A stretch of 64,000 nucleotides of DNA from Niameybacter massiliensis (GCF_001282685.1 NZ_LN875035.1:1970001-2034000); one strand, 5' to 3'; counted from the first letter of the stretch, positions 8,501 through 16,808 are shown. Notes: generated by a model from the letters alone, not told the origin. Numbers and translations: made by a program.

Positions 8501-10042
8501 AAGTTGTACTTTTACATCTGTACTAGATGGTTTGTACGTTACAGCAAAATCAGGTGTACTACTTGTTACTGGTAGATCAGTACTAAAGAGTTTAACATGG
8601 TTTGGTGCTGCAGCATCTAAATTACCTGTAAACTTAACAGAGTTACCACCTTCATAAGCATCTTTAAAGTCAAAGTCTGCTGCAAGTTTAGAGCCTGTAG
8701 ACTCAACCATCCATCTCCATGTTGGTAAGTAGTCTTGGTTAGAACGATTATTCCATTCACGCTCTCTAGATACTTCCCCTTCGATAGAGTAGGTATAGCC
8801 ATGACCTGTGTTAAAGTTGGTTACAAATGGTGTTTGATTGATGGCAGACTTATCTGCTACATAGTTTGCAAGCCCTACCCAACTTTGTGATGTATCTGTA
8901 TTTGCTGGATCACCTGTACGACCTACCCAAAAAATTTGGTCATGTTTGTAAAAATCTTCTACGTCTTTAGCCATAGATAATGTAGAGTTTGGACAGTACA
9001 TTGCAAGTGATGTACGAAGTTTACCATTTTCATCTAATAAGGCACCTACATTAAAGTACTTATTATAAGATTCTTCTTGAACATTTAAACCGGAGAATAC
9101 ATCAAACGGACTTCTACCTAATTTATTTGCAGTGGCAACCGTTACATCCGTTTTTGACTTATTCCAATTATAGTTAAGGAAGAAATCATCCATAACTTTT
9201 TTACCATTGTAATCAAAATACATAGAATTGCTATCTGTTAATGAATCATAGTAAGTAACATTACCAGAACTATTCATACAGTCATACCAGCTTAAATAAA
9301 TATCTGGTTTCTTCTCTCTCATATAAAGCATCATATCTACAAGATTTTGTGCATCTTGTGAATTACATCCATAAGACTCTTGATTGATAAACCAACCATC
9401 AAAGCCATAGAATTCCATCATCTCTAGCATTTTATCTGCAACTGGAAAATTTCCATTTTCATCTTTTTGGCAGAAGGCACGAACTTCATCAACATACCCT
9501 GCTCCACTTCCCCAAGGGAAACCAACAGTTGCTACAACAGGTACCCCATTTTTATGTGCTGAATCAATAACATCTGGTGAAGGAATTGCAAAAATCCCTT
9601 CTTTACGTCCAGCCCAGTAAATATAACTATCTATATATTGCCAATATGAGAAGATATAGTTCATCGCAATGTCACCACCTTGTGTAGGTGCATTGTTACT
9701 ATCTGCATTTGTTAAAGCACAGTTGGTGATTTTTGCATCTGGATTAGCATTTGGATTAACTACGTCTCCCATAAAACGATCTTGAAGTGGTACAACAGAA
9801 CGTGCATATCTTGCATCTGGGTCACTTGCAGGTGACCAAGCTAGCATATCTGCTACACTGTAACCATCTGCTAATGGTTGAAGAGATGTACGTTCTTCAT
9901 ACTGGTCATTCGTATAAGGCATGATAATCTGTACATCCTCATTTGGTGTTTGAGCTGATACTAAAATAGGTGAAAATGTCATTGATGTAACACATAATGC
10001 TGCTACTATGTAACCTAGTTTTCTTTTAATAAGACGACTCAT
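5540..10042 (-). CDS. Secreted GH85 endo-beta-N-acetylglucosaminidase with cohesin and dockerin
   Basis: A 1500-residue exported enzyme. After a signal peptide (1-30), residues about 60-450 form the GH85 catalytic domain; FDGWFINQE at 214-222 carries the Asn-x-Glu pair (N220, E222) that this family uses in substrate-assisted cleavage of the chitobiose core of N-glycans. A beta-sandwich region follows (about 450-690), then an F5/8C carbohydrate-binding domain (about 700-838), further fibronectin/CNA-B-like modules (about 850-1130), two bacterial Ig-like domains (about 1133-1295), a cohesin (about 1300-1430) and a type I dockerin (1441-1498) with loops DINGDGKVTLEDL and DVNGDNIIDLSDL, both intact. 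GH85 releases N-glycans from glycoproteins. Cohesin and dockerin on one chain would allow chain-like assembly. The start has a GAAAGGGG site 7 bases upstream and a clear promoter about 100 bases away. Confidence 0.93.
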   Translation of the reverse strand: MSRLIKRKLGYIVAALCVTSMTFSPILVSAQTPNEDVQIIMPYTNDQYEERTSLQPLADGYSVADMLAWSPASDPDARYARSVVPLQDRFMGDVVNPNANPDAKITNCALTNADSNNAPTQGGDIAMNYIFSYWQYIDSYIYWAGRKEGIFAIPSPDVIDSAHKNGVPVVATVGFPWGSGAGYVDEVRAFCQKDENGNFPVADKMLEMMEFYGFDGWFINQESYGCNSQDAQNLVDMMLYMREKKPDIYLSWYDCMNSSGNVTYYDSLTDSNSMYFDYNGKKVMDDFFLNYNWNKSKTDVTVATANKLGRSPFDVFSGLNVQEESYNKYFNVGALLDENGKLRTSLAMYCPNSTLSMAKDVEDFYKHDQIFWVGRTGDPANTDTSQSWVGLANYVADKSAINQTPFVTNFNTGHGYTYSIEGEVSREREWNNRSNQDYLPTWRWMVESTGSKLAADFDFKDAYEGGNSVKFTGNLDAAAPNHVKLFSTDLPVTSSTPDFAVTYKPSSTDVKVQLGLCFGDTYDEKNFTFIDLEAGKAGTWNTDTVSLKEYEGQIIKGISIRIASETDVKDYTLNLGRFAMQDTKVDTVAATDKVTLDEVMFHDAYNAEARIYWNTVQDEDLYAYEVYRVHENGDREYIGMSHNNAYYISPFERDGEEKVSTFEVVSVDKNYNRGETATVAIDWQLAVGDTEKPITEKPINLALNKPVKASNANTGEPAMKAVDGTVENNSKWCDTNARTGWLEINLGEVMSIQRWVVKHAEAGGEASNMNTVAFDLQVYDEVTGAWKNVDVVNNNTAAVTDRSLAEPVVGQRFRLNIRNSGSSPWGAIRIYEFELYEEAGQEQSQPHPMHFVKAINKEGAIDSVIFSRVKEGHTVRLYSSIDSAEAIAEAVANGTGVVRFENLDLGVDAGRIYYTTQETDKGESARMSVAYDSEVGDAVAIPTELKITDYEIIKGETSGNYYANVEIHGLEPGTIVNYYESEDDMVAKKSSIPVAEGSTTAVLERILFNRDGGSINLEVQHEGLRTTRFNAAYNYKKEIATTGKIQINVTSTNGHAMQSALYDVYKEGELVGTIGTDNAGVGVSKDLLPGIYTLKFNHIPGETYVPDTKEYTIEITEPFQVIEQDIVLEVKVKQVEDVVATVKQFEAYTLPETVTATMADLSIEELPVMWDKVVDTTEVGVFEFLGTVKNYDKQVKLTLTVESETENEMNIKSIINPQDVTVEYGTVASALNLPEQVTVVLENDTEVEVPVAWDTTGYDGNKAGTYTLSGELNLSRSVTNPEGLKASIHVLVQEEGLAAPVATLTMEGKIQAGVENRVSYTVNLANLEDVNMYEIGLTYDPKQLTITNAPLDLPTGVKIQTTNKPGQIKITFGTIDIRDLIESTPVISFDFKTSKSIEEGEKVKVELETVKVVSIHEDDKTKLHTVIGTSSDNEATGKPAGTDINGDGKVTLEDLSIAMKYYMIDSTSDNWSKAKKCDVNGDNIIDLSDLIAISAKRTDK

Positions 10043-10117
10043 TTATTTTCCCCTTTCTTAACCCTAAAAATTAATAGGTACATGTAAATAATGCAACAGA
10101 AACACTTTTACACTTTT

Positions 10118-10134
10118 ATGGAATTTTTTTCCAT
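10118..10134. promoter_or_regulatory. Small dyad near the predicted GH85 transcription start
   Basis: ATGGAA and TTCCAT flank seven T residues, just downstream of the -10 box at 10145-10150. The location would suit an operator. No protein can be assigned to it. Confidence 0.3.
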
Positions 10135-10144
10135 TTATATTTTT

Positions 10145-10173
10145 ACTATACCTCTTCTATAGTCATTATGCAA
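10145..10173 (-). promoter_or_regulatory. Promoter of the GH85 gene
   Basis: On the minus strand TTGCAT (10168-10173) and TATAGT (10145-10150) are 17 bases apart. The -10 box matches five of six consensus bases; the -35 box is weaker. The untranslated leader would be about 95 bases. Confidence 0.5.
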
Positions 10174-10328
10174 TACTTTTTTAATGTTTTTTTATAATTT
10201 CATGTTAAATTAGTACATAACCTTATGACTCATATAGCTTTTAACTATTTTTCCTTTAGTTTCATTTTATTTTTATTTTGTATCTATTTGTTTTACATCC
10301 TAGTTATATTGTAAACAAAACATCTTTC

Positions 10329-10376
10329 TTTTTATAAGTATATCGATATAACGTTATATTGATATACTTATAAAAA
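10329..10376. repeat. 48-base near-perfect palindrome
   Basis: Two 24-base arms meet without a spacer at 10352/10353 and differ from perfect complementarity at one base pair. Neither side carries a T run of its own, so it does not look like an ordinary terminator. It abuts the terminator of the upstream gene. Confidence 0.8.
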
Positions 10377-10424
10377 AGGCACTACTCCCCATATCCTTAA
10401 TTGATAAGATACAAGAACTAGTGC
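10371..10424 (-). terminator. Terminator of the PAS-GGDEF-EAL gene
   Basis: On the minus strand GCACTA pairs with TAGTGC, with extra wobble pairs above, and a run of six T residues follows. It lies 30 bases beyond the stop at 10455. Confidence 0.6.
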
Positions 10425-10454
10425 TTTAAACTTTTCAAAAAAATCATTACATAT

Positions 10455-12488
10455 TTACCTATTAGCTATTTTTTTTGCTTCTACTTCTGATAAAGGTTTA
10501 GAGAAAAGATAGCCTTGTATTCCCTCCACATTCATATTCTTTAGAATCTCTAACTGGGCTTCATATTCTACACCTTCAGCAATAACATCTAATTGAAGGT
10601 GATGGGCAATATCAATAATTAGCTTTACTAATTTTGCATGCTCATCCTTTGTATGAATATGCTCAACAAAATCCTTATCTATTTTTAGCTCTGATAAAGG
10701 AAGTCTAAATAAGTAATTTAAAGATGAATACTCCATCCCAAAATCATCAATAGCAATCTTTATACCCATTTCCTTTAAAATATGAAGTTTTTCCATATTT
10801 TTTTCTGTATTCTCTAATAATACTGTTTCTGTAATTTCTATACCTATCATTTCAGGCTTAATCTGCAAATCATACATTAATTCTCTTAATCTATCTACAA
10901 ATCCTTCTGCCATAATTTGAACACACGAAATATTCATCCAAATTACAAGATTATTCTTCGAATCATGATTAATCACTTTTGCAAATTTCATAGCTTGCTG
11001 CATCACGTACTCACCAACCTGAGTAATGATTGTACTAGCTTCTAGTAATTTAATAATTTCTAGTATAGGTATATCTCTATATACGTCATTGTTCCATCTC
11101 ATTAAGGCTTCAAATCCTATAAGCTTTTTGTCTGTTGTATATTGTGGTTGATAATAGAGTACAATCTCATTTTTTAATAGTGCCTGCTCTAAAGCGTGTT
11201 GAATTTGAATATTAAATTGCTGTTTTATCTCTAACTCTGTCGTATAAAACACATATTGTCCCTTTCCACCTTCTTTTGCTTGATAAAGGGCCATATCTCC
11301 TCTAGATAAAATATTCTCTAGGGTATCTTTTTTTATATTTCCTGTCACAATTCCAATACTTGCTGATACAACAAATTTTATATCATCTTTTGTAAAAATC
11401 GTTCTTATAGCTTCTAAAATTTCATCTGCTTTTAGTTCTAGCCATTTTTCTGAAATACCCCCTTCCCATACAACAACAAATTCATCTCCACCTACTCGTG
11501 ATACATACGCATCCAAGCACACTTCTTGAAGTTTTTGAGCAATAAGTTGTAAACCTCTATCACCATAATAATGTCCATAAATATCATTGAGTTGCTTAAA
11601 GTTATCTAAATCAATAAACATCATGGCTATTTCTTCTTTGTTTCCTTGTATTATCTGCTCAATAAATTGATATAATCCCCTCCTATTCCCTATATCCGTC
11701 AAATAATCACAATAAGCCAATTTTTCTATCTGAGACTGTGCTACCCTTTGATCCGTTATGTCTCTTGCTACACCTACTGTCCCTATCACTTCACCATCTT
11801 CAGCTTGTACAGGTGCTTTATAAATATTGAAATAGCGTCTACCTTTTCTCCCTGGTATACACTCTTCAAAAACAATACTTTTAAGTTTCTCCATTACTTC
11901 TTGATCATAAATTCTACATTGCTTACCTATATTGCCATCCCAAACATAAAAGTCCCCTCTTCCCTCTATTTCATCTTCTGTCTTTCCACAATGCTCAATA
12001 AATGCTTGGTTCACCTTAATATAGTTACTATCCTTATCTTTAAACCAAGACATATATGGAATATTATTTAGTAAGGCATTAAAGAGAATATCCTTTTGTT
12101 TCCATCTTTTAATTGCACTAATATGTTCTATATAAGTACGTAATACCAAGGACATATGTTGTTTAGCAAAAGCTTTAGGTTGATATCCTGTTACACCCAA
12201 TACTTCTAATACCTGCTTATACGTCTCCCATCCCTCTTCAACTAATACAACAATAGGTACTGTTAATGGTATACCTCTTTGCCGTATCTGCTCAACATAT
12301 TCTAATGTTTGTGTGTTATTCTCACCATCTACAACAATCATATCTGCTGTCTCATAGACTTCTAAGCTCCTAATAGGTTTGCTTACTACTGTTATTTTCA
12401 ATTTAATTTTTTCTATTACATATAGTTCTTCTACTTGCAATGTCTGATCCTTTGTAAAAATCAGAACATGAATACGCACTTGGTACAT
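10455..12488 (-). CDS. PAS-GGDEF-EAL cyclic-di-GMP turnover protein
   Basis: 677 residues, no membrane segment. Residues 1-120 resemble a degenerate response-regulator receiver fold. A PAS domain lies at about 135-248 (NIPYMSWFKDKDSNYIKVN ... GVARDITDQ). The GGDEF domain (about 255-415) has an intact GGDEF signature at 333-337 and the metal-binding FIDLDNFK segment; the inhibitory RxxD site before it is absent (Val at the Arg position). The EAL domain (about 428-675) keeps EAL at 460-462, ITETVLLEN, DDFG at 581-584 and AEGVE, so phosphodiesterase activity is likely. The protein could make or break cyclic di-GMP in response to a PAS ligand. It stands alone in its unit. The start has an AGGTG site. 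Confidence 0.92.
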   Translation of the reverse strand: MYQVRIHVLIFTKDQTLQVEELYVIEKIKLKITVVSKPIRSLEVYETADMIVVDGENNTQTLEYVEQIRQRGIPLTVPIVVLVEEGWETYKQVLEVLGVTGYQPKAFAKQHMSLVLRTYIEHISAIKRWKQKDILFNALLNNIPYMSWFKDKDSNYIKVNQAFIEHCGKTEDEIEGRGDFYVWDGNIGKQCRIYDQEVMEKLKSIVFEECIPGRKGRRYFNIYKAPVQAEDGEVIGTVGVARDITDQRVAQSQIEKLAYCDYLTDIGNRRGLYQFIEQIIQGNKEEIAMMFIDLDNFKQLNDIYGHYYGDRGLQLIAQKLQEVCLDAYVSRVGGDEFVVVWEGGISEKWLELKADEILEAIRTIFTKDDIKFVVSASIGIVTGNIKKDTLENILSRGDMALYQAKEGGKGQYVFYTTELEIKQQFNIQIQHALEQALLKNEIVLYYQPQYTTDKKLIGFEALMRWNNDVYRDIPILEIIKLLEASTIITQVGEYVMQQAMKFAKVINHDSKNNLVIWMNISCVQIMAEGFVDRLRELMYDLQIKPEMIGIEITETVLLENTEKNMEKLHILKEMGIKIAIDDFGMEYSSLNYLFRLPLSELKIDKDFVEHIHTKDEHAKLVKLIIDIAHHLQLDVIAEGVEYEAQLEILKNMNVEGIQGYLFSKPLSEVEAKKIANR

Positions 12489-12845
12489 AAAATTTCACCT
12501 ACTTTTGACTTCCGAATTAATTTTAGGATTTGTAGGTTTATAAATACTATTCCTTCACATATCAATTTTAGTATAAAATAATACATCTTCCTTTTTATCT
12601 ATACATTGTAGATAATCATAAATTCTAATTGCATTCATCAATTCTATAAATACAATCATCATACTAAACATACAATTATTAAATATTCTATTGTATTAAT
12701 CCCTGTTTATTCAGTTAATATCTTGCTTTAATTAAAGTAGTATGCTTCATAACAATCTTCTCGTACATCTATTATTTTTAATAATATGGCAAAAATAAAA
12801 GCGTAACCTCCTATCTATTTAAGAGATTACGCTTTTATGGATTCA
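12489..12845. other. Intergenic region upstream of the GGDEF-EAL gene
   Basis: A 357-base, strongly AT-rich stretch. It holds the terminator at 12795-12838 and presumably the GGDEF-EAL promoter. A 38-codon minus-strand frame ending near 12555 exists but has no ribosome binding site, so I do not call it. Nothing else is visible. Confidence 0.6.
12795..12838 (-). terminator. Terminator of the antiporter/aminotransferase operon
   Basis: An inverted repeat built on ATAAAAGCGTAA with a loop of about 16 bases, T-rich on the minus strand after the hairpin, 8 bases beyond the stop at 12846. Confidence 0.8.
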
Positions 12846-14036
12846 TTATTTATTCAGTAAGTTATGATAAACTTTAGTCATTCTTCCGTAAGCTTCTTCA
12901 AGCAAAGCTCTTGGACTAGCAATATTCATTCTAATATATCCTTTTCCTGCTTCACCAAAGTTGGTTCCCATATAGACAGATACATTCGCTTCTTCTAAAA
13001 ACCATTTTTCAAGTGTTTCACCACTACACCCTACATCCTTATAATCTATCCAAAGTAAATAGGTTCCTTCCCTTGGTAAAATTGTAAATTTAGGCATATG
13101 TGCTTTAAAATAGGTTCTTGTAAATGCTTCATTTTCATCAATATACTGAAGCATTTCTTCATACCAGTCATCACATTTCGTATAAGCTACTTCAACTGCT
13201 GTCGCTGCAAAAATATTAGGGTTATGCATCCCTAAACGATCAATATAATTTTGTATTTTTTCTCTTAATTCTAAATTTGGAATTATCATATAAGAGATAA
13301 TCACACCTGGAATATTAAACGTTTTAGTTAAAGAAGTGGCTACAACCAGTCTCTCTAATACTTCACTTGATAAACTAAGAGCGGAAGTAAACTTGTAACC
13401 TTTGGCTAAAATATCGCTATGTATTTCATCTACAAATAGTACAAGGTTATGTTGTACACAAAATGCTCCTATTTGTTCTAATTCATCTTTTGTCCATACA
13501 CGTCCCACAGGATTATGAGGACTACATACGATTAGCATTTGGGTCTTATCTGTCACTTTTTGTTCTAAGGCTTCAAAGTCTATTTTATAACCTTGTTCTG
13601 TTAGAATAAGTTGACTTTCTACAGCAATACGTTCATTTTTAATAATTGCTTGATAAAGAGGACTATATGCAGGTGAATGAATCATGACTTCAGATCCTTT
13701 ATCTGTTAACGCTTCCACACTTATACTTGATGCCACATTAATTCTAGGGCAAAATACAATCCATTCTTTTGGCACCTCTAACTTATATTGTCTATTCATC
13801 CATCGTCTAATAGCATTATAAAAGCCCTCATCCAAATCACTATATCCAAATATGCCATGTTCTACAATTTCTTTAAAGTGTTCTCTTATGGGTAAAGGTG
13901 ACTGAAAGTCCATATCTGCTACACCTAGATGAATCATATTAGCTTTTTGGTATTTTTTATCCATAGTATCCCATCTGGCACAATTGGTGCCTCTACGATT
14001 TAAGATAGTTTCAAAGTATGCTCTATTCTCTGTCAT
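12846..14036 (-). CDS. MalY/PatB-family PLP enzyme (C-S lyase / aminotransferase)
   Basis: A 396-residue fold-type I PLP enzyme. Family features are WDTMDKKY and GVADMDFQSP near the start, CSPHNPVGRVW (about residue 170), VDEIHSDI (about 205) and SLTKTFNIPG with the PLP-binding Lys (about 240). MalY/PatB proteins typically cleave cystathionine or S-substituted cysteines to a thiol, pyruvate and ammonia. The ATG at 14036 is preferred over a GTG three codons earlier because GAGG lies 11 bases before it and too close to the GTG. It follows the NhaC-type antiporter by 18 bases and RidA further upstream; RidA removes the enamine such lyases release. Confidence 0.88.
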   Translation of the reverse strand: MTENRAYFETILNRRGTNCARWDTMDKKYQKANMIHLGVADMDFQSPLPIREHFKEIVEHGIFGYSDLDEGFYNAIRRWMNRQYKLEVPKEWIVFCPRINVASSISVEALTDKGSEVMIHSPAYSPLYQAIIKNERIAVESQLILTEQGYKIDFEALEQKVTDKTQMLIVCSPHNPVGRVWTKDELEQIGAFCVQHNLVLFVDEIHSDILAKGYKFTSALSLSSEVLERLVVATSLTKTFNIPGVIISYMIIPNLELREKIQNYIDRLGMHNPNIFAATAVEVAYTKCDDWYEEMLQYIDENEAFTRTYFKAHMPKFTILPREGTYLLWIDYKDVGCSGETLEKWFLEEANVSVYMGTNFGEAGKGYIRMNIASPRALLEEAYGRMTKVYHNLLNK

Positions 14037-14054
14037 TCCATTCACTTCCTCATC

Positions 14055-15533
14055 TTAGAGATTTTGATTTAAAGATACATAGTCATCATAGTACTCACTG
14101 TTTTTATTGATCTTAGCAATTCCAATACCTGTAAATCCATAAATAGTTGCAAAGATAATACCTGTATAGCAAATAATTGCCCATGGTAAATACTCTAAAG
14201 TAGGTACGCCTAAAGTGGTTGCCATATAGACACCTGCAGCTGTCCATGGTGTAATTGGCTCAATAACTGTTGCTGCATCTTCTAATGTACGAGATAAGTT
14301 CTTAGGTTCTAAACCTCTTTTTACATAAGTATCTTTGAACATTTCACCCGGTACTAAGATAGAAAGCTGACCATTTGATGTTACAAATACCGCTGTAATG
14401 CAAGCTGTAATGGTTGAAACAATAAGTCCACCTGTACTCTTTACACCTTTCATGAGACGTTCAAGAACAATATTTAATGAACCTGTTACAGCTAATGTAC
14501 CTGCAAAACCATATGCACAAAATGCAATCAGTACAGTATTTAACATAGAAGTCATACCACCACGTTGAAGTAGTCTTGGAATATCAGGAATTAAACTATC
14601 TGCACTGAAACCAGCTACACTTACCATACTTAAGTCAAAACCACTAATAGCAGCTTGGAAGCTTTGTTGCAAACTAAAGTTTTGGAAGATCACTGCACTC
14701 AATACTGCAACAACACTTGATAATAACATTACTGGAATCGTTGGTTTTTTGCGAATTGAACCATACAAAACAATAAGAGGAGGTAAAATCACTAAAGGAT
14801 TAAAGTTAAAAATACTTTCTAAAGTTGTTAAAATTGTGGTTACTTTTTCTGGTGTACCTACATTGGCTACATCTCCACCCATTGTAAATCCTACAATGGT
14901 ATAAACAATACAGCAAATAATAAATCCAGGCCCTGTTGTATAAAGCATATGACCAATATGATCATAGAGTTTTGAACCTGCTGCAATTGGAGCTAAGTTT
15001 GTTGTATCTGATAAAGGTGACATTTTATCTCCGAAATAAGCACCTGAAACAACTGCACCAGCTACGATTGGTAAGGAAACATCCATGCCGGCTGCAACAC
15101 CCATAAGTGCCACACCAATTGTACCAGCTGATCCCCAAGATGTACCTGTACAAACAGATACAAAGGCTGTTACTAAGAATGCTGTTACAACAATAAACTG
15201 TGGGCTGATAATTTTAAGACCATAGTAGATCATCATTGGAATCGTTCCACCAATCATCCATGTGCCTATCATAAGCCCTACAATAATCAAAATAAAGATA
15301 GCTGGCATAGTTTTAGATAACTTTCCTACAATAGAATCCATAATATCATTCCAATTATAACCTAAGTAAATAGCGATGATGCCTGCTACTGCCGCTGATA
15401 CTAACATTAAAATCTCTGGACTAAGTCCCATTACACCATACCCTACACCAAGTAATAAAATCATTGTAACAATTGGTAAGACTGCTAAGAAAAAAGTAGT
15501 TTCCTTTTTAACACGTTTGCGTTCTTGTTTCAT
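14055..15533 (-). CDS. NhaC-family Na+/H+ antiporter-like transporter
   Basis: A 492-residue integral membrane protein with about 11-12 hydrophobic segments. The family signature GAVVSGAYFGDKMSPLSDTT is present near residue 165, as is SVCTGTSWGSAGTIG. The NhaC family includes Na+/H+ antiporters and Na+-coupled organic acid or amino acid exchangers. Its place between RidA and a C-S lyase favours an amino acid or sulfur-compound role over pH control, but this is inference. The ATG at 15533 has GGGAG 9 bases upstream; an ATG three codons earlier directly abuts that site. Confidence 0.87.
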   Translation of the reverse strand: MKQERKRVKKETTFFLAVLPIVTMILLLGVGYGVMGLSPEILMLVSAAVAGIIAIYLGYNWNDIMDSIVGKLSKTMPAIFILIIVGLMIGTWMIGGTIPMMIYYGLKIISPQFIVVTAFLVTAFVSVCTGTSWGSAGTIGVALMGVAAGMDVSLPIVAGAVVSGAYFGDKMSPLSDTTNLAPIAAGSKLYDHIGHMLYTTGPGFIICCIVYTIVGFTMGGDVANVGTPEKVTTILTTLESIFNFNPLVILPPLIVLYGSIRKKPTIPVMLLSSVVAVLSAVIFQNFSLQQSFQAAISGFDLSMVSVAGFSADSLIPDIPRLLQRGGMTSMLNTVLIAFCAYGFAGTLAVTGSLNIVLERLMKGVKSTGGLIVSTITACITAVFVTSNGQLSILVPGEMFKDTYVKRGLEPKNLSRTLEDAATVIEPITPWTAAGVYMATTLGVPTLEYLPWAIICYTGIIFATIYGFTGIGIAKINKNSEYYDDYVSLNQNL

Positions 15534-15558
15534 AACTTTCATCTCCCTAGATTATCTG

Positions 15559-15936
15559 TTATTTTTCTCTTACTGCAATGACTTCTACTTCACATAATGC
15601 ATTTTTAGGTAATGCTTTTACTGCTACACATGATCTTGCTGGTTTACCAATGAAATATTTTTCATAGACTTTATTAAAAGTAGCAAAATCCTCCATGTTT
15701 TGCAAAAAACAAGTTGTTTTGACAACATGGCTAAGCGTAGTTCCTGCTTCTCTTAATACAGCTTCAACATTTTTCATAACTTGCTCAGCTTGTCCTTCAA
15801 TGTCACATTCCACCATTTTCCCTGTTATTGGATCAATTGGAATTTGACCCGAACTAAAAATAAGTTCATTCCAAATCATACCTTGAGAATAAGGTCCTAT
15901 GGCTTTTGGAGCATGTATTGTATTGACAATTTCCAC
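15559..15936 (-). CDS. ridA: RidA-family enamine/imine deaminase
   Basis: A 125-residue protein of the YjgF/YER057c/UK114 family. Typical stretches are AIGPYSQG near the start, FSSGQIPIDP, KTTCFLQNMEDF, and ARSCVAVKALPKNALCEVEVIAV at the end, which includes the conserved Arg that binds the substrate carboxylate. RidA proteins hydrolyse reactive 2-aminoacrylate and related enamines. The start is GTG at 15936, because AGGAGG lies 9 bases upstream; an open frame runs 17 codons further but without such a site. It is the first gene of the ridA-antiporter-lyase operon and has a strong promoter. Confidence 0.92.
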   Translation of the reverse strand: MEIVNTIHAPKAIGPYSQGMIWNELIFSSGQIPIDPITGKMVECDIEGQAEQVMKNVEAVLREAGTTLSHVVKTTCFLQNMEDFATFNKVYEKYFIGKPARSCVAVKALPKNALCEVEVIAVREK

Positions 15937-15977
15937 TATGAACAACCTCCTTTTATTCATACTATTGTTATATTTGT

Positions 15978-16006
15978 ATAATACCAATAAAAAAAAGTTT
16001 AGTCAA
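15978..16006 (-). promoter_or_regulatory. Promoter of the ridA operon
   Basis: On the minus strand TTGACT (16001-16006) and TATTAT (15978-15983) are exactly 17 bases apart, each with five of six consensus bases, about 40 bases before the ridA start. Confidence 0.7.
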
Positions 16007-16029
16007 TGAATTTTTTTAATATTTTATAC

Positions 16030-16057
16030 TTGTTTTAATTTAATTAAATAGTATAAT
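16030..16057 (+). promoter_or_regulatory. Promoter of the YheO-type regulator gene
   Basis: TTGTTT (16030-16035) and a perfect TATAAT (16052-16057) are 16 bases apart, 30 bases before the start codon. It lies back-to-back with the ridA promoter. Confidence 0.6.
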
Positions 16058-16086
16058 AAAAACATACCATTCTAGGAGGAGACAAC

Positions 16087-16761
16087 ATGATAAATGAACC
16101 ATATGTCGTTTTAACAGCAGGAGATCATTCTATTTTAGAATCCTATAAACATATGCTGTCTGGTTTAGGAGAATATTTAGGAATAGGCTATGAAGTCATC
16201 TTACACAGCTTAGAGAACTTAGACCACTCAGTTATCAAAATTGTAAATGGCCATTATTCTGGTAGAAAAGAAGGTGCACCCATTACTGACTTTGCCCTTT
16301 CCATGCTCAAAAAAATTCAAGAGAACAAAGATTATTCACCTATTATCTATTTAAATAAAGATAAAAAAGGTACCGTTCTCAAATCTACCACTATCCCCAT
16401 TGTAGGTGAAAAAAAGAAAATCATTGGCCTTGTGTGTATTAATTTTTACACCGACGTTCCCCTTTATAACTTATTGAGTAGCTTTATGACGATCGATAAC
16501 TATACAAACCCAGAACCTATTTATCAGGAAACCTTCTCTGAAAATATTGATGATGTTATTGTCTCTGCTCTTACTGTAGCCAAAGAAGAAGTTTACAATG
16601 ATTACAACATCACTTCTCAAAATAAAAACAAGGAAATCATCGTTCTACTTTATGAAAAAGGTATCTTTAATATTAAAGATGCTGTCATTAAAGTAGCTGA
16701 ACTGCTCAATATTTCTAAAAATACCGTTTATATGCATTTAAGGAATATTAAATCTTCATAG
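16087..16761 (+). CDS. YheO-type transcriptional regulator (PAS-like plus helix-turn-helix)
   Basis: 224 residues. The first 110 match the YheO-like PAS-type domain (YEVILHSLENLDHSVIKIVN, GRKEGAPITDFALSMLK), and the last 60 the associated helix-turn-helix (KEIIVLLYEKGIFNIKDAV..VAELLNISKNTVYMHLRNI). Relatives, such as DauR, control amino acid catabolism genes. It is transcribed divergently from ridA, the antiporter and the C-S lyase with about 150 bases between, so it most likely controls that operon. A TAGGAGGAG site precedes the ATG. Confidence 0.88.
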   Translation: MINEPYVVLTAGDHSILESYKHMLSGLGEYLGIGYEVILHSLENLDHSVIKIVNGHYSGRKEGAPITDFALSMLKKIQENKDYSPIIYLNKDKKGTVLKSTTIPIVGEKKKIIGLVCINFYTDVPLYNLLSSFMTIDNYTNPEPIYQETFSENIDDVIVSALTVAKEEVYNDYNITSQNKNKEIIVLLYEKGIFNIKDAVIKVAELLNISKNTVYMHLRNIKSS

Positions 16762-16808
16762 AAAAAAGGCTCTTTAAGACATATGTCCTAAGGAGCCTTT
16801 TTTCTATG
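16757..16808. terminator. Bidirectional terminator
   Basis: A long inverted repeat with arms of about 16 outer pairs (CATAGAAAAAAGGCTC) plus inner pairs, overlapping the regulator's TAG stop and facing the converging aldo/keto reductase gene. Confidence 0.85.

Larger units (their letters stand above)
10043..10454. other. Intergenic region between GH85 and the PAS-GGDEF-EAL gene
   Basis: A 412-base AT-rich stretch. It holds the GH85 promoter and a small dyad at one end and, at the other, a 48-base near-perfect palindrome (10329-10376) next to the terminator of the GGDEF-EAL gene. I see no coding frame or known riboswitch fold. Confidence 0.7.

Noticed and set aside
12555-12690. 38-codon minus-strand frame in the gap upstream of the GGDEF-EAL gene
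   Set aside because: No Shine-Dalgarno sequence precedes it and AT-rich DNA of this length gives such frames by chance.
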